DNA of 64,000 nt from assembly GCF_000196795.1 (NCBI RefSeq), contig NC_014259.1, forward strand, positions 2,356,001 to 2,420,000. The letters run 5' to 3'. The notes below the pieces were generated by a model. It was not told where the DNA came from. It searched no databases and saw only the letters and a list, made by a program, of their open reading frames with translations. Of the stretch, positions 52,514 to 61,724 are shown in pieces. Position 1 is the first letter of the stretch. Each line of letters begins with the position of its first letter. Source of the stretch: Acinetobacter oleivorans DR1 (GTDB lineage Bacteria > Pseudomonadota > Gammaproteobacteria > Pseudomonadales > Moraxellaceae). The translations under genes and the position numbers were made by a program.

Positions 52514-53407
52514 TTAGATCCCTGCATCTGTTGGGTGAGCTTTTAGTTTTTTATAAGATGAACTTTGTGGCATGTTCAAATTTGTATTTTTTGGTGGAAT
52601 TGGCGATAAGAACCACTTCTTATATAAAGCGTCCATTTGACCAGTTTTCCATAAATTATTTACAGTACGGTCTGCAATCGCTTTAAATTTTGGATCATCT
52701 TTAGCAAGCATAATACCGTAAGGTTCAGATGAAAGTACTGGCCCTACAATTGCAAATGCCTTAGGTGTAGAAGACTTGGCAACCAAACCAGCTAAAATAT
52801 TATCATCCATTACAAATGCGGCAGCACGGCCAGATGCCATCATGGCAAAAGAGTCTGCATGATCTTTACCATAAATATTTTGGACATTAATTGACTGACC
52901 CTTTTCATTCATCTTGATGTATTTATCAGATGTTGTGCCTTGAGTTGTTACAACTGCCTTGCCGTTTAAATCTGCCAAACTCTTAATGCCAGAGTTGGCT
53001 TTAACTGCCATACGTACTTCTGTTGCATAATAGTTAGTTGAGAAACCCACTTGTTCTTGGCGTTGCTTAGAGTTTGTGGTCGTACCACATTCCATATCGA
53101 TATTACCTGCTAAAAGTTCAGGAATACGTGTTGATGAAGTTACTGCCTTGTATTCAACTTTTAGCCCAGGCATTTTCAATTCTTTTTTAATGTCATTTGC
53201 AAACTGGTTACAGATATCGACTGCATAACCCACTGGTTTACCTGCAACAACATATGAAATTGGGTCAGAAGATTCTCGGTGGCCAATAACGATTTTTCCG
53301 CTGCTTTTAATTTTAGCTAATGTATCTGCTGCCTGAATTTGAGAAGTAGCACCAACCGTACAAAGCATAAATGTTGAAATAATGAGAGAGGTTGCAGAAC
53401 GTTTCAT
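52514..53407 (-). CDS. gltI: Glutamate/aspartate ABC importer, periplasmic binding protein
   Basis: A 297-residue solute-binding protein: signal peptide (ending IQAA, about 26), then LAKIKSSGKIVIGHRESSDPISY and GYAVDICNQFANDI, characteristic of family 3 amino-acid binders, with DMECGTTTNSKQRQEQVGFS. It delivers glutamate or aspartate to GltJK. AAGGAG precedes the ATG. First gene of the operon. Confidence 0.94.
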   Translation of the reverse strand: MKRSATSLIISTFMLCTVGATSQIQAADTLAKIKSSGKIVIGHRESSDPISYVVAGKPVGYAVDICNQFANDIKKELKMPGLKVEYKAVTSSTRIPELLAGNIDMECGTTTNSKQRQEQVGFSTNYYATEVRMAVKANSGIKSLADLNGKAVVTTQGTTSDKYIKMNEKGQSINVQNIYGKDHADSFAMMASGRAAAFVMDDNILAGLVAKSSTPKAFAIVGPVLSSEPYGIMLAKDDPKFKAIADRTVNNLWKTGQMDALYKKWFLSPIPPKNTNLNMPQSSSYKKLKAHPTDAGI

Positions 53408-53909
53408 AAGAACTCCTTGATGATCATTCTCTCTATTTATCTATAGAATCATTCATATAGAGCAATAGAGTGATTTATTATTAAATTGCAATTATCGCGC
53501 CAACTTTTCCAAGTAGGACACATCCATTTGCTTCACTTATTTTATTCAGTCTGTTTTGCAGAGTTAATACCTTTAAAACTGCTAACATGTTTCTACTTTA
53601 ATCTATGTTTTAATCTTCTGTCTATTATTAAGCTCATCTATTTACACTTAAATGTGGCAATTATTGATTACAATGTAAACACATGCACAATAAAGTGGCT
53701 TAACTTCAGCTAAAAACTGTTTTTAGAAAAATTGGATTTTGCAAAAAATTATAAAAATTAAAATTATTAAGTATTTAGAATAAGTTTGAATAATGAGCTA
53801 AATAAAGAAGTTGCAGGAGTAAAATAATATATGCAAATGGTTTAATAAAAATCATTTAGAAAATTGATAGTAATATTTAAGTTAATGACTGAACTTAGAA
53901 ATATTACAA
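53408..53909. other. AT-rich region upstream of gltI
   Basis: Very AT-rich; holds the glt promoter on the minus strand but no gene. A 75-codon frame at 53486-53713 was judged non-coding. Confidence 0.5.
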
Positions 53910-53938
53910 AAAAGCCCTGAGAAAAATCAGGGCTTTTT
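53910..53938. terminator. Terminator after the GST gene
   Basis: AAAAGCCCTGA and TCAGGGCTTTT arms around a short A-rich loop, with A/T tracts on both sides; ends the minus-strand GST transcript. Confidence 0.88.
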
Positions 53939-53945
53939 ATAAAGT

Positions 53946-54710
53946 TTAAATTCCTCGCCAATCTACGCGTGCGTTTCTTTCGGTTTGATATATTCTTAAA
54001 ACATATTGGCCTAGAGGTAAATCAAGCAAATATTTTTGATAGTTGCTCCATTCCTCAGAAACTTCTTCTGCTTCTTCACGCTCCCATGGCGTACCCTTCA
54101 CCTCTAACAATGGTGCAAGCATTGAACACACAGAAATATCAGCAAGACTTAAGCGATCACCCACCATGTAGCGCGCTTGATTTTCTATGAGATAGAGGTT
54201 TAATTCATTTATGAGTTTGTCCATTTGCTCTTTGGACTGACCCACCAACTCCTCTTCAAGTTTATAGTTCTTCTTTACGAGTGTTTTGAGAAAAGGTTTC
54301 GATATTTTTTCAAACTGACGTAAATAGCCTTGTTCACCCATCATAATTTCTAAAGCATGGTCTCCTTGCGCCAACGTATGAGCTAGAGCCCAACGGCGTA
54401 CATGTATACCAAGCTCATCAGCTAAACTATCAATTTTAAGAGTTTGTTGTCTAAGTTGCTCATCACGACGCAAAAGCGCGTGTTCTGGGTAGGTATCATC
54501 CAGATAAAGTGCAATCTTGGTTGATTCAGCAATCCATTGATGGTCATCTTTCAAAATTGGCAATAAATTTTGGCCTGTTTTGAGTTGTGCAAAAGCACGA
54601 TGAAACCCTGGAATTAAGTTATGAGCCACATAATCAAGTTCTTTATGGTCTAACAACCAGCGAGCTTTTTCACAATAATGGGACAAAGGAAACTGATACA
54701 AAACCCGCAT
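53946..54710 (-). CDS. Glutathione S-transferase-family protein
   Basis: A 254-residue protein with a thioredoxin-like N-terminal domain (YQFPLSHYCEKARWLLDHKEL, containing the S/C-x-x-K-like active-site region) ending in IAESTKIALYLDDTYP, and a helical C-terminal domain (about 90-250). It likely conjugates or reduces electrophiles with glutathione in the cytoplasm. It diverges from the organosulfur cluster, about 380 bp away, and may share regulation with it. Confidence 0.88.
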   Translation of the reverse strand: MRVLYQFPLSHYCEKARWLLDHKELDYVAHNLIPGFHRAFAQLKTGQNLLPILKDDHQWIAESTKIALYLDDTYPEHALLRRDEQLRQQTLKIDSLADELGIHVRRWALAHTLAQGDHALEIMMGEQGYLRQFEKISKPFLKTLVKKNYKLEEELVGQSKEQMDKLINELNLYLIENQARYMVGDRLSLADISVCSMLAPLLEVKGTPWEREEAEEVSEEWSNYQKYLLDLPLGQYVLRIYQTERNARVDWRGI

Positions 54711-55090
54711 AAAATCTCCACGTTTATTTTTATTTGACTATTTGTACAAAAATGGTCGATGGTAAGTAGATACTTTAGAAGCTATTTTTATTTAAAACAA
54801 TGGATATTGTGCTCATTTTTTTCTGACAGTTAGGTCTATTTTTTTATATCTTTTTTTATATCTTTTTTTACCGTACTTATTGCTCTTTTTCATATTAAAA
54901 CTATTTCTATTATCAATTTTTCGCATAAAAAAGATAATTTATTGATTTATAAATACTTTTAATATCTGTATTTCTCCATTAAAAATCAAAAAAAATGCTT
55001 TGCACTTTATTTCATAAGCTGAGCATAAGTCCTCGTTTAGTGGAAAAATATTTCTTTTGTAAGGTAATGACAGCAATACAAGGTGTCATT
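54711..55090. promoter_or_regulatory. Divergent region between GST and sulfur cluster
   Basis: AT-rich intergenic DNA containing a 12-bp tandem repeat (54839-54870, listed separately). The promoters for both divergent units should lie here; no consensus pair was convincing. Confidence 0.45.
54839..54870. repeat. Tandem 12-bp repeat
   Basis: TTTTTTTATATC occurs exactly twice (54839-54850, 54851-54862) followed by a partial third copy TTTTTTTA (54863-54870): 2.7 units without mismatch. Confidence 0.9.
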
Positions 55091-56302
55091 ATGTCTAATT
55101 CTCTATCTAAAACGACGGCATACGTCCAAATCATTCAAAATGATCAACAAGCCATTAATGCTGCTTATCAAGTGGCTGATTATGCTTTAGAGGGTCGTAA
55201 TACACGTGATCAACAACGCTTATTACCGCATGAGCAAATCGAAAGCTTTAGCCAAAAAGGCTTAGGCGGAATTCGAATTTCGAAAAAATATGGCGGAGCT
55301 TTTGTTTCCAATAAAACACTAGCTCAGGTTTTCCGTATTTTAAGTAAAGGTGATGCGAACGTTGGTCAGATTCCACAAAATCAGATTAGCCTTTTAAACC
55401 TGATCGAAATTATGGGCACAGAACAACAAAAACAATTTATCTTTTCAGAAATATTGGCAGGAAAACGTCTTGCTAACGGTGGACCAGAACGTAATACACA
55501 TGACTCAAAAACATTAAAAACCACACTCACCATTGAAAATGATAAATATATTTTAAACGGCGAAAAGTTTTATTCGACAGGTACAAGTTTTGCGCATTGG
55601 CTCGCAATTAAAGCGGTTCATCCTGAAGGTCATGTGGTTTTAGTTATTGTGAATCGAGAAGCTCAAGGTATTGAAGTCATTAATGACTGGAATGGATTTG
55701 GTCAACGTACTACAGCGAGTGGTACAGTTAAATTAAATCAAGTTGAAGTTAATCCAGAACTCATTTTTGATGAACGCTTATTAACTAAAGCCCCTACTTA
55801 TCGCGGTGCTTATTCTCAGTTATTACAAGTTGCCATTGATGTGGGGATTGCAGAAGCCGCTTTTGACGATACGTTATCGACTATTCATAAAGCACGTCCA
55901 ATTATTGATGCAAATGTTGAAAAAGCCAGCTTTGAACATTACACCCTGCAAGAAGTAGGTAAGTTAAATATTTTACTCGATGCTGCAATTTTACTGCTTG
56001 ATGAAGCTGCTGAATATTTAGATGAACTTGATCAACTTGAAACTGTGACTGACGAACAGGTAGCAAAAGCTTCAATTTTGGTCGCAGAAGCAAAAGTCTA
56101 TGCCAATGATGCTGCTCTACAAATCTCTGAAAAATTGCTGGAACTAGGCGGTAGCCGTTCAAGTTTAAGCCAACACAATTTAGATCAACATTGGCGAAAT
56201 GCTCGTGTACATACCTTACACGACCCTGTTCGCTGGAAATTACATGCCATTGGCAATTATTACCTTAATGGTCATTTCCCTGCCCGCCATGCCTGGATTT
56301 AA
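55091..56302 (+). CDS. SfnB-like acyl-CoA-dehydrogenase-fold flavoprotein
   Basis: A 403-residue protein of the acyl-CoA dehydrogenase superfamily: N-terminal helical domain, central beta domain (LANGGPERNTHDSKT, LNGEKFYSTGTSFAHW), and C-terminal helices with WRNARVHTLHDPVRWK. The SfnB/sulfur-acquisition branch, whose members use FMN or FAD in breakdown of organosulfur compounds, has this RNARVHTLHD motif. A frame extends upstream to 54995; I chose the ATG at 55091, preceded by AAGGTG. First gene of a seven-gene run. Confidence 0.85.
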   Translation: MSNSLSKTTAYVQIIQNDQQAINAAYQVADYALEGRNTRDQQRLLPHEQIESFSQKGLGGIRISKKYGGAFVSNKTLAQVFRILSKGDANVGQIPQNQISLLNLIEIMGTEQQKQFIFSEILAGKRLANGGPERNTHDSKTLKTTLTIENDKYILNGEKFYSTGTSFAHWLAIKAVHPEGHVVLVIVNREAQGIEVINDWNGFGQRTTASGTVKLNQVEVNPELIFDERLLTKAPTYRGAYSQLLQVAIDVGIAEAAFDDTLSTIHKARPIIDANVEKASFEHYTLQEVGKLNILLDAAILLLDEAAEYLDELDQLETVTDEQVAKASILVAEAKVYANDAALQISEKLLELGGSRSSLSQHNLDQHWRNARVHTLHDPVRWKLHAIGNYYLNGHFPARHAWI

Positions 56303-56314
56303 GGAGAAATTGTC

Positions 56315-57538
56315 ATGACTTCATATCAATCGGTTCAAACTAAACAAACATCGGTATCTGGCCAAGCGCACATTATTCAAAATGATGCTGAAGCTTTAGA
56401 AATTGCAAAACAGTTTGCTGAGCAATTTAAAAAAACCGCAGTTGAGCGAGACTCTAAACGAATTTTACCCTATACCGAAATCGATGCATTGAGCCAATCT
56501 GGTCTTTGGGCAATTACAGTGCCAAAGCAATATGGTGGTGCCGAAGTTTCAAGTCATACAGTTGCTAAAGTGATTGCACTTTTAAGTGGTGCAGATGGTT
56601 CAATCGGACAAATTCCACAAAACCATTTTTACGCTTTAGAAGTCTTGCGCAATACAGGTACAGAAGCTCAAAAACAACGTTTATATAGCGAAGTATTAAA
56701 TGGCACTCGTTTTGGTAATGCACTTGCTGAGTTTAAAACTAAAACTTCAACCCATAAACAAACCAATATCCGTCCGCATGAAAATGGTTATCTCATTCAG
56801 GGTGAAAAGTTTTACTGCACAGGAAGTTTATTTGCTCACCGTATTCAAACCTTAGTTCTAGACGATGCAGGTCGAGAATATCTAGCCTTTGTAAAAAGTG
56901 GTTCACCAGGATTGAAACTTGTTGATGACTGGTCTGGCTTTGGGCAGAAAACCACAGGCAGCGGCACAGTTAAATTTGATCAGGTTTTTGTCGATGCAGA
57001 TGATGTTATTCCTTTTGATACTGCATTTTTACAACCAACCTTAGTGGGCCCTTTTGCTCAAATTATGCATGCATCAATTGAGGTAGGCATTGCACGTGGA
57101 GCCTTTGAAGAAAGCTTGCAAAGAGTGCATCAAGCCCGCCCATGGATTGATTCAAATGTAGAAACGGCTAACCAAGATCCTTTAACGATTTATGAATTAG
57201 GACGCATTGCCGTAGATGTACGAGCAAGTGAAGTGTTATTAAAACAAGCTGCTCAATCAATTGATGCCGCAAAAATTGAAACCACACCTGAAAGCATTGC
57301 AAAAGCTTCAATTGATGTGGCCAAAGTGCGTGCTCATAGTAGCGATATCGCACTCAAAGCATCTTCTAAGCTGATTGAACTTGCAGGAAGCCGTGGTAGT
57401 CAGTCGCAAGATGGACTAGATCGTTTTTGGCGAAATGCACGCGTACATACCTTACATGATGCTGCACGATGGAAATATTACTTTATTGGGAACTATGTTC
57501 TTAACGGTGTTCTACCACCTCGTCGGGGGACATTGTAA
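56315..57538 (+). CDS. SfnB-like flavoprotein, second copy
   Basis: A 407-residue paralogue of the preceding protein with the same landmarks (LIQGEKFYCTGSLFAHR, GFGQKTTGSGTVKFDQ, FWRNARVHTLHDAARWKYYF). It follows 12 bp after the first; AAGGAG precedes its start. Two such enzymes in tandem suggest different substrates or a heteromeric enzyme. Its stop overlaps the next gene by one base (TAATG). Confidence 0.88.
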   Translation: MTSYQSVQTKQTSVSGQAHIIQNDAEALEIAKQFAEQFKKTAVERDSKRILPYTEIDALSQSGLWAITVPKQYGGAEVSSHTVAKVIALLSGADGSIGQIPQNHFYALEVLRNTGTEAQKQRLYSEVLNGTRFGNALAEFKTKTSTHKQTNIRPHENGYLIQGEKFYCTGSLFAHRIQTLVLDDAGREYLAFVKSGSPGLKLVDDWSGFGQKTTGSGTVKFDQVFVDADDVIPFDTAFLQPTLVGPFAQIMHASIEVGIARGAFEESLQRVHQARPWIDSNVETANQDPLTIYELGRIAVDVRASEVLLKQAAQSIDAAKIETTPESIAKASIDVAKVRAHSSDIALKASSKLIELAGSRGSQSQDGLDRFWRNARVHTLHDAARWKYYFIGNYVLNGVLPPRRGTL

Positions 57539-58950
57539 TGACAGACTTTAAGGCGAAAGAAATTTTATTAAATGCTTTTGATATGAACTGTGTTGGGCAT
57601 ATTAATCATGGTTTATGGACACATCCACGTGATGAATCACACCGCTTTAATGAACTGAGCTATTGGACAGAACAAGCCAAAACTCTAGAAAGTGGTTTAT
57701 TTGATGGTTTGTTTATTGCAGATATTACAGGTGTGTATGACGTCTATCAAAATGGTATTGATCTGACTTTAAAAGAGTCCATTCAACTCCCGAGCCATGA
57801 TCCATCTACACTCATTTCTGCTATGGCAGCAGTCACTCAAAACTTAAGTTTTGGGGTCACTGTGAACTTAAGCTATGAGCATCCGTATCAATTTGCCCGC
57901 CGCTTTGCGAGTCTCGACCATTTAACTCAAGGTCGTATTGGCTGGAATATCGTTACGGGTTATCTAGATAGTGCGGAACGCTTGATTGGTCAAAAGGGTT
58001 TAAAAGACCACGATGCCCGCTATGAACAAGCTGAAGAATTTTTAGAACTTTGCTACAAATATTGGGAAGGTTCATGGGAAAACGACGCAGTAAAAAAAGA
58101 TAAAGCACGGCGTGTTTTTACAGACCCTTCTAAAGTTCACACCATTCACCACCAGGGAAAATATTACCAAAGTGAAGGTGTTTTTCAGGTGTCTCCTTCT
58201 GTGCAACGCACCCCAACACTCTTTCAAGCAGGTGCTTCACCCAAAGGTATGCAGTTTGCGACTCGTCATGCTGAATGTGTATTTATTGGCGGCGACAAAC
58301 CCGAAAAAATACGCGAACAAGTGAAAAAGATTCGTGCTCTTGCAGAACAGCAAGGCCGTTCAGCAGATGACATTAAAGTCTTTGTCGGTATAACCGTTGT
58401 TGTTGCCGAAACACATGATCTGGCTGTACAAAAACTTAATGAATATCGTCAGTATGCAAGCCCTGAAGCAGGCCTCGCGCATTTTGCGAGTTCAACTGGT
58501 ATCGACTTAAGTAAATTTGCCGACGATGAAGCGATTCCTTACCAAAAAAGTAACAGTATTGTTTCGATTACCGAAAAATTTAAAGAGCAACAAATCACGA
58601 AAAATGACTTAAAAGCTCAGCATGTTTTAGGTGGTCGTTATCCCCTCATCGTGGGTAGTGGCGAAGAAGTTGCTGAATACTTAATTCATCTTTTAGATGA
58701 AACAGATATTGATGGCTTTAATTTGACACGTACAGTTGCACCTGAGTCTCACCACGACTTTATTCGCTTGGTTATTCCTGAGCTACAACAACGTAGTCGC
58801 TATAAAACTGCATATAAAACGGGTTCACTACGGAACAAAATCTTTAATCGGGGTGATCAATTACCAAAACAACACCCTGTTCAAGCGTTCCGATGTAGTC
58901 CCTATAACAACAGCAAAGACCTAACAACAATTGAAGAAATAACCGCTTAA
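57538..58950 (+). CDS. FMN-dependent monooxygenase, NtaA/SnaA/DszA family
   Basis: A 470-residue bacterial-luciferase-fold enzyme: ILLNAFDMNCVGHINHGLWTHP at the start, GLFDGLFIADITGVYD, FGVTVNLSYEHPYQFARRFASLDHLTQGRIGWNIVTGYLDS (family motif, about 100-140) and TPTLFQAGASPKGMQFA. It oxidises its substrate with reduced FMN supplied by a separate reductase, not found here. In this family, desulfurising or amine-oxidising reactions are common; the gene context favours organosulfur compounds. Confidence 0.9.
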   Translation: MTDFKAKEILLNAFDMNCVGHINHGLWTHPRDESHRFNELSYWTEQAKTLESGLFDGLFIADITGVYDVYQNGIDLTLKESIQLPSHDPSTLISAMAAVTQNLSFGVTVNLSYEHPYQFARRFASLDHLTQGRIGWNIVTGYLDSAERLIGQKGLKDHDARYEQAEEFLELCYKYWEGSWENDAVKKDKARRVFTDPSKVHTIHHQGKYYQSEGVFQVSPSVQRTPTLFQAGASPKGMQFATRHAECVFIGGDKPEKIREQVKKIRALAEQQGRSADDIKVFVGITVVVAETHDLAVQKLNEYRQYASPEAGLAHFASSTGIDLSKFADDEAIPYQKSNSIVSITEKFKEQQITKNDLKAQHVLGGRYPLIVGSGEEVAEYLIHLLDETDIDGFNLTRTVAPESHHDFIRLVIPELQQRSRYKTAYKTGSLRNKIFNRGDQLPKQHPVQAFRCSPYNNSKDLTTIEEITA

Positions 58951-58964
58951 ATTTGGAGATAGAC

Positions 58965-59795
58965 ATGGCTCAAACAGCCTCTAAAAAATGGCTAGGCGTA
59001 GGCTTAGTCGTTGTAGTCCTTTTTGTTGCTTTATTCTTTTGGAATAAACACCGTCAAAGTGGCTCAAATGAACTTGTGATTGGTATTAGTCCACCATTTG
59101 CAAAAACTTTACAAGCTGCTGCCGATGAAGCAAAACAACAAGGTTTAAATGTGAAACTGGTTGAATTTTCTGACTGGAACACACCAAATATTACCTTAAA
59201 TCATGGGGATATTGATGCCAACTTTTTCCAGCATCAACCGTTCTTAGACAATGCAATTAAAGAAACTGGCTTTAAATTAAAAGCATTTGCAGTGGGTGCA
59301 GCATCACATGTGGGACTTTATTCAAAGAAATATAAAAGCCTTGATGAATTGCCACAAAACGCACGTGTAGTCATTCCAAACGATCCAGTGAATCAAGGTC
59401 GTGCCCTACTACTTTTACAGCAAGCTAAATTAATTACGCTTAAAGATTCAAACAACCATTTATCTGCACTTAAAGATGTTGTTTCAAACCCTAAAAACTT
59501 GCAATTCATTGAGGTTGAAGGACCCCAAACTGCTCGTGCAATTGATGATGTTGACTTGGCTTTTGGCTACCCACATTACTTGCGCTTAGCAAAAACAGCT
59601 GACCCTGATAGTGCTCTTTTACTTGATGACAATACCAATAAACGTTATGCAATTTTGTTTGTAGTACGTGACGACTATCAGGACAAGGGCGACAAATTGA
59701 AGAAATTTGTTGAGATCTATCAAAACTCGCCAAAAGTTAAAGCTGTATTAGATGCTGAGATTGGGCCAAAACTTTGGTTCCCTGGCTGGAAGTAA
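58965..59795 (+). CDS. MetQ/NlpA-family substrate-binding protein, membrane-anchored
   Basis: A 276-residue binding protein (GISPPFAKTLQAAADEA, GDIDANFFQHQPFLDNAIKETG, FAVGAASHVGLYSKKYKSL). The N-terminus has a hydrophobic segment WLGVGLVVVVLFVALFFW but no lipobox cysteine, so it appears to be anchored by an uncleaved helix, unlike usual MetQ lipoproteins. Binds methionine or a related sulfur compound for the MetNI transporter encoded just downstream. GGAG precedes the ATG at 58965. Confidence 0.87.
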   Translation: MAQTASKKWLGVGLVVVVLFVALFFWNKHRQSGSNELVIGISPPFAKTLQAAADEAKQQGLNVKLVEFSDWNTPNITLNHGDIDANFFQHQPFLDNAIKETGFKLKAFAVGAASHVGLYSKKYKSLDELPQNARVVIPNDPVNQGRALLLLQQAKLITLKDSNNHLSALKDVVSNPKNLQFIEVEGPQTARAIDDVDLAFGYPHYLRLAKTADPDSALLLDDNTNKRYAILFVVRDDYQDKGDKLKKFVEIYQNSPKVKAVLDAEIGPKLWFPGWK

Positions 59796-59808
59796 TAACG
59801 GAAAGATT

Positions 59809-60642
59809 ATGGCGATTCAGTTCAAACAGCATAAGCCTTGGTTACTCGGAATTACGATTATTATCGTAGTTCTGGGCCTCGTCGGTTACCGTTATATTAA
59901 AAATAAACAAGCCGATGATGTTTTAACGATTGGCATTAGCCCGCCTTATGCTGAGTTATTACAAAGCGTTGCCAATGAAGTAGAAAAGCAAGGCGTGCAT
60001 GTCAAACTCATTGAATTTTCTGACTGGCGAGCACCAAATGTTGCCGTACAAAACAGCGATATTGATGCAAACTTTTTCCAGCAAAGCGTATTTCTACGTA
60101 ATGCTGTAAAAGAAACGGGTTATGACTTACATGCATTTGCCGTGGGCTCAGGAAGTCATGTCGGTTTATATTCAAAAAAATATAAATCACTTAAAGACTT
60201 ACCTTCAAATGCACGTGTTGCTATTCCAAACGATCCCGTCAATTTAGCTCGCGCTTTAATTTTATTGCACCGTGCAGGTTTAATTCAGCTTAAAGACATT
60301 AATAATGAACTTTCAACCACTCAAGACATTATTGCTAATCCCAAACAGCTGAGCTTTGTTGAGGTTGAAGGTCCTCAAACCGCACATGCATATAACGATG
60401 TCGATTTAATTTTCGGCTTCCCTCACTACTTAAAAATGGCAAAGGTAACCGACCCACATAGCGCATTATTTTTAGATCCAATCGATAAAAAATATGCAAT
60501 TTTGTTTGTGACCCGTCGCGATTACCAAGATAAAAACCAAAAACTTGCAACCTTTGTTAAAGCATTCCAGAACTCAAAACAAGCACAAGATATTCTGGAT
60601 AAAGACTTTGGCCAAGGTATGTGGTTTCAAGGCTGGAAATAA
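59809..60642 (+). CDS. MetQ/NlpA-family substrate-binding protein, second copy
   Basis: A 277-residue paralogue of the preceding gene, also with an N-terminal helix (WLLGITIIIVVLGLVGYRY) and no lipobox cysteine. Shared landmarks: GISPPYAELLQSVANE, IDANFFQQSVFLRNAV, FAVGSGSHVGLYSKKYKSLKDLP and NDPVNLARALILL. Its start at 59809 follows GGAAAG; the earlier in-frame ATG lies inside the preceding gene. Ends TAAGGAG, which supplies the ribosome site of metN. Confidence 0.87.
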   Translation: MAIQFKQHKPWLLGITIIIVVLGLVGYRYIKNKQADDVLTIGISPPYAELLQSVANEVEKQGVHVKLIEFSDWRAPNVAVQNSDIDANFFQQSVFLRNAVKETGYDLHAFAVGSGSHVGLYSKKYKSLKDLPSNARVAIPNDPVNLARALILLHRAGLIQLKDINNELSTTQDIIANPKQLSFVEVEGPQTAHAYNDVDLIFGFPHYLKMAKVTDPHSALFLDPIDKKYAILFVTRRDYQDKNQKLATFVKAFQNSKQAQDILDKDFGQGMWFQGWK

Positions 60643-60653
60643 GGAGAATGACG

Positions 60654-61724
60654 ATGGTGAGTTTTGGATCACAAGTTGATTTTTCTCTGCCCCATATCAA
60701 AATTCGTGGTTTAAATAAGTTTTACCAATCGCAGGGTCAAAAGCTGCATGCTTTAAAAGAGATTAACCTTGATATTCCTCAAGGTAAGATTTTAGGCATT
60801 ATTGGTAAAAGTGGTGCGGGAAAATCTTCCCTACTCCGCACGTTAAATGGCTTAGAACAAGTGAATACAGGCAGTATTCATATTCATCAACAAAACATTG
60901 CTGAATTGAGTCATTCCGAGCTCATCCAAACTCGCCAACGTATTGGAATGATTTTTCAACATTTCAATTTGATGTCTGCAAAAACGGTCTGGGAAAATGT
61001 GGCATTGCCCTTAAAAGTTTCCAATTACAACAAAGCAGATATCGATCAACGTGTAAATGAAGTTCTGGCACTCGTAGGTCTTGCGGATAAGTCTGGTCAT
61101 TATCCATCACAACTTTCGGGCGGACAAAAGCAACGTGTCGGTATTGCACGTGCACTTGTTCACCACCCTGAAATTTTACTGTGTGATGAAGCAACCTCAG
61201 CACTTGACCCTGAAAGTACCGCCACTATTTTGGCTTTACTTAAAAAGATTAATCAAGAACTTGGTCTAACGATTGTACTCATCACTCACGAAATGCAGGT
61301 GATTCGAGAAATTTGTGATCAAGTCGTGGTGATTGACCAAGGTGAAATTGTCGAGGCTGGACAAGTTTGGTCCGTATTTTCACGACCAGAGCAACAAATT
61401 ACTCAAGAATTGTTAAACCTTGAGCAGATCACTCTGCCATTTAAAATCACTCCACTTCCCGATGAAGATTCGACTCATATTATTGTAAAACTGAAATATG
61501 AAGCTGAAGCACATCAGGTTCCAGATATTCAAGAACTACTTGCTAGATTTAAAGCGCCCGTCAATTTATATCAAAGTCAGGTCGATACCATTCAAGGGCA
61601 CATTATTGGTTCTCTTTTAGTCGGTATTCCTAACGTAGAAATTGATCTTTCATCTATACGACAAGACGCATCAACTGCAATTGCACAATTTGAGGTACTT
61701 GGCTATGCACGACCAGCTCATTGA
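60654..61724 (+). CDS. metN: MetN-like ABC ATPase
   Basis: A 356-residue ATPase: Walker A GKSGAGKSS (about 50-58), LSGGQKQR signature, Walker B LLCDEATSALDPEST, H-loop LITHEMQV, then a C-terminal ACT-like NIL domain (about 270-355) that binds methionine as a feedback sensor in MetN proteins. ATG at 60654 lies seven bases after AAGGAG (60641-60646); an ATG at 60648 is too close. Its end overlaps the permease start. Confidence 0.9.
   Translation: MVSFGSQVDFSLPHIKIRGLNKFYQSQGQKLHALKEINLDIPQGKILGIIGKSGAGKSSLLRTLNGLEQVNTGSIHIHQQNIAELSHSELIQTRQRIGMIFQHFNLMSAKTVWENVALPLKVSNYNKADIDQRVNEVLALVGLADKSGHYPSQLSGGQKQRVGIARALVHHPEILLCDEATSALDPESTATILALLKKINQELGLTIVLITHEMQVIREICDQVVVIDQGEIVEAGQVWSVFSRPEQQITQELLNLEQITLPFKITPLPDEDSTHIIVKLKYEAEAHQVPDIQELLARFKAPVNLYQSQVDTIQGHIIGSLLVGIPNVEIDLSSIRQDASTAIAQFEVLGYARPAH

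Noticed and set aside
53486..53713. 75-codon frame upstream of gltI on the plus strand
   Set aside because: No ribosome site, composition follows AT content, and the region should be the glt promoter region.
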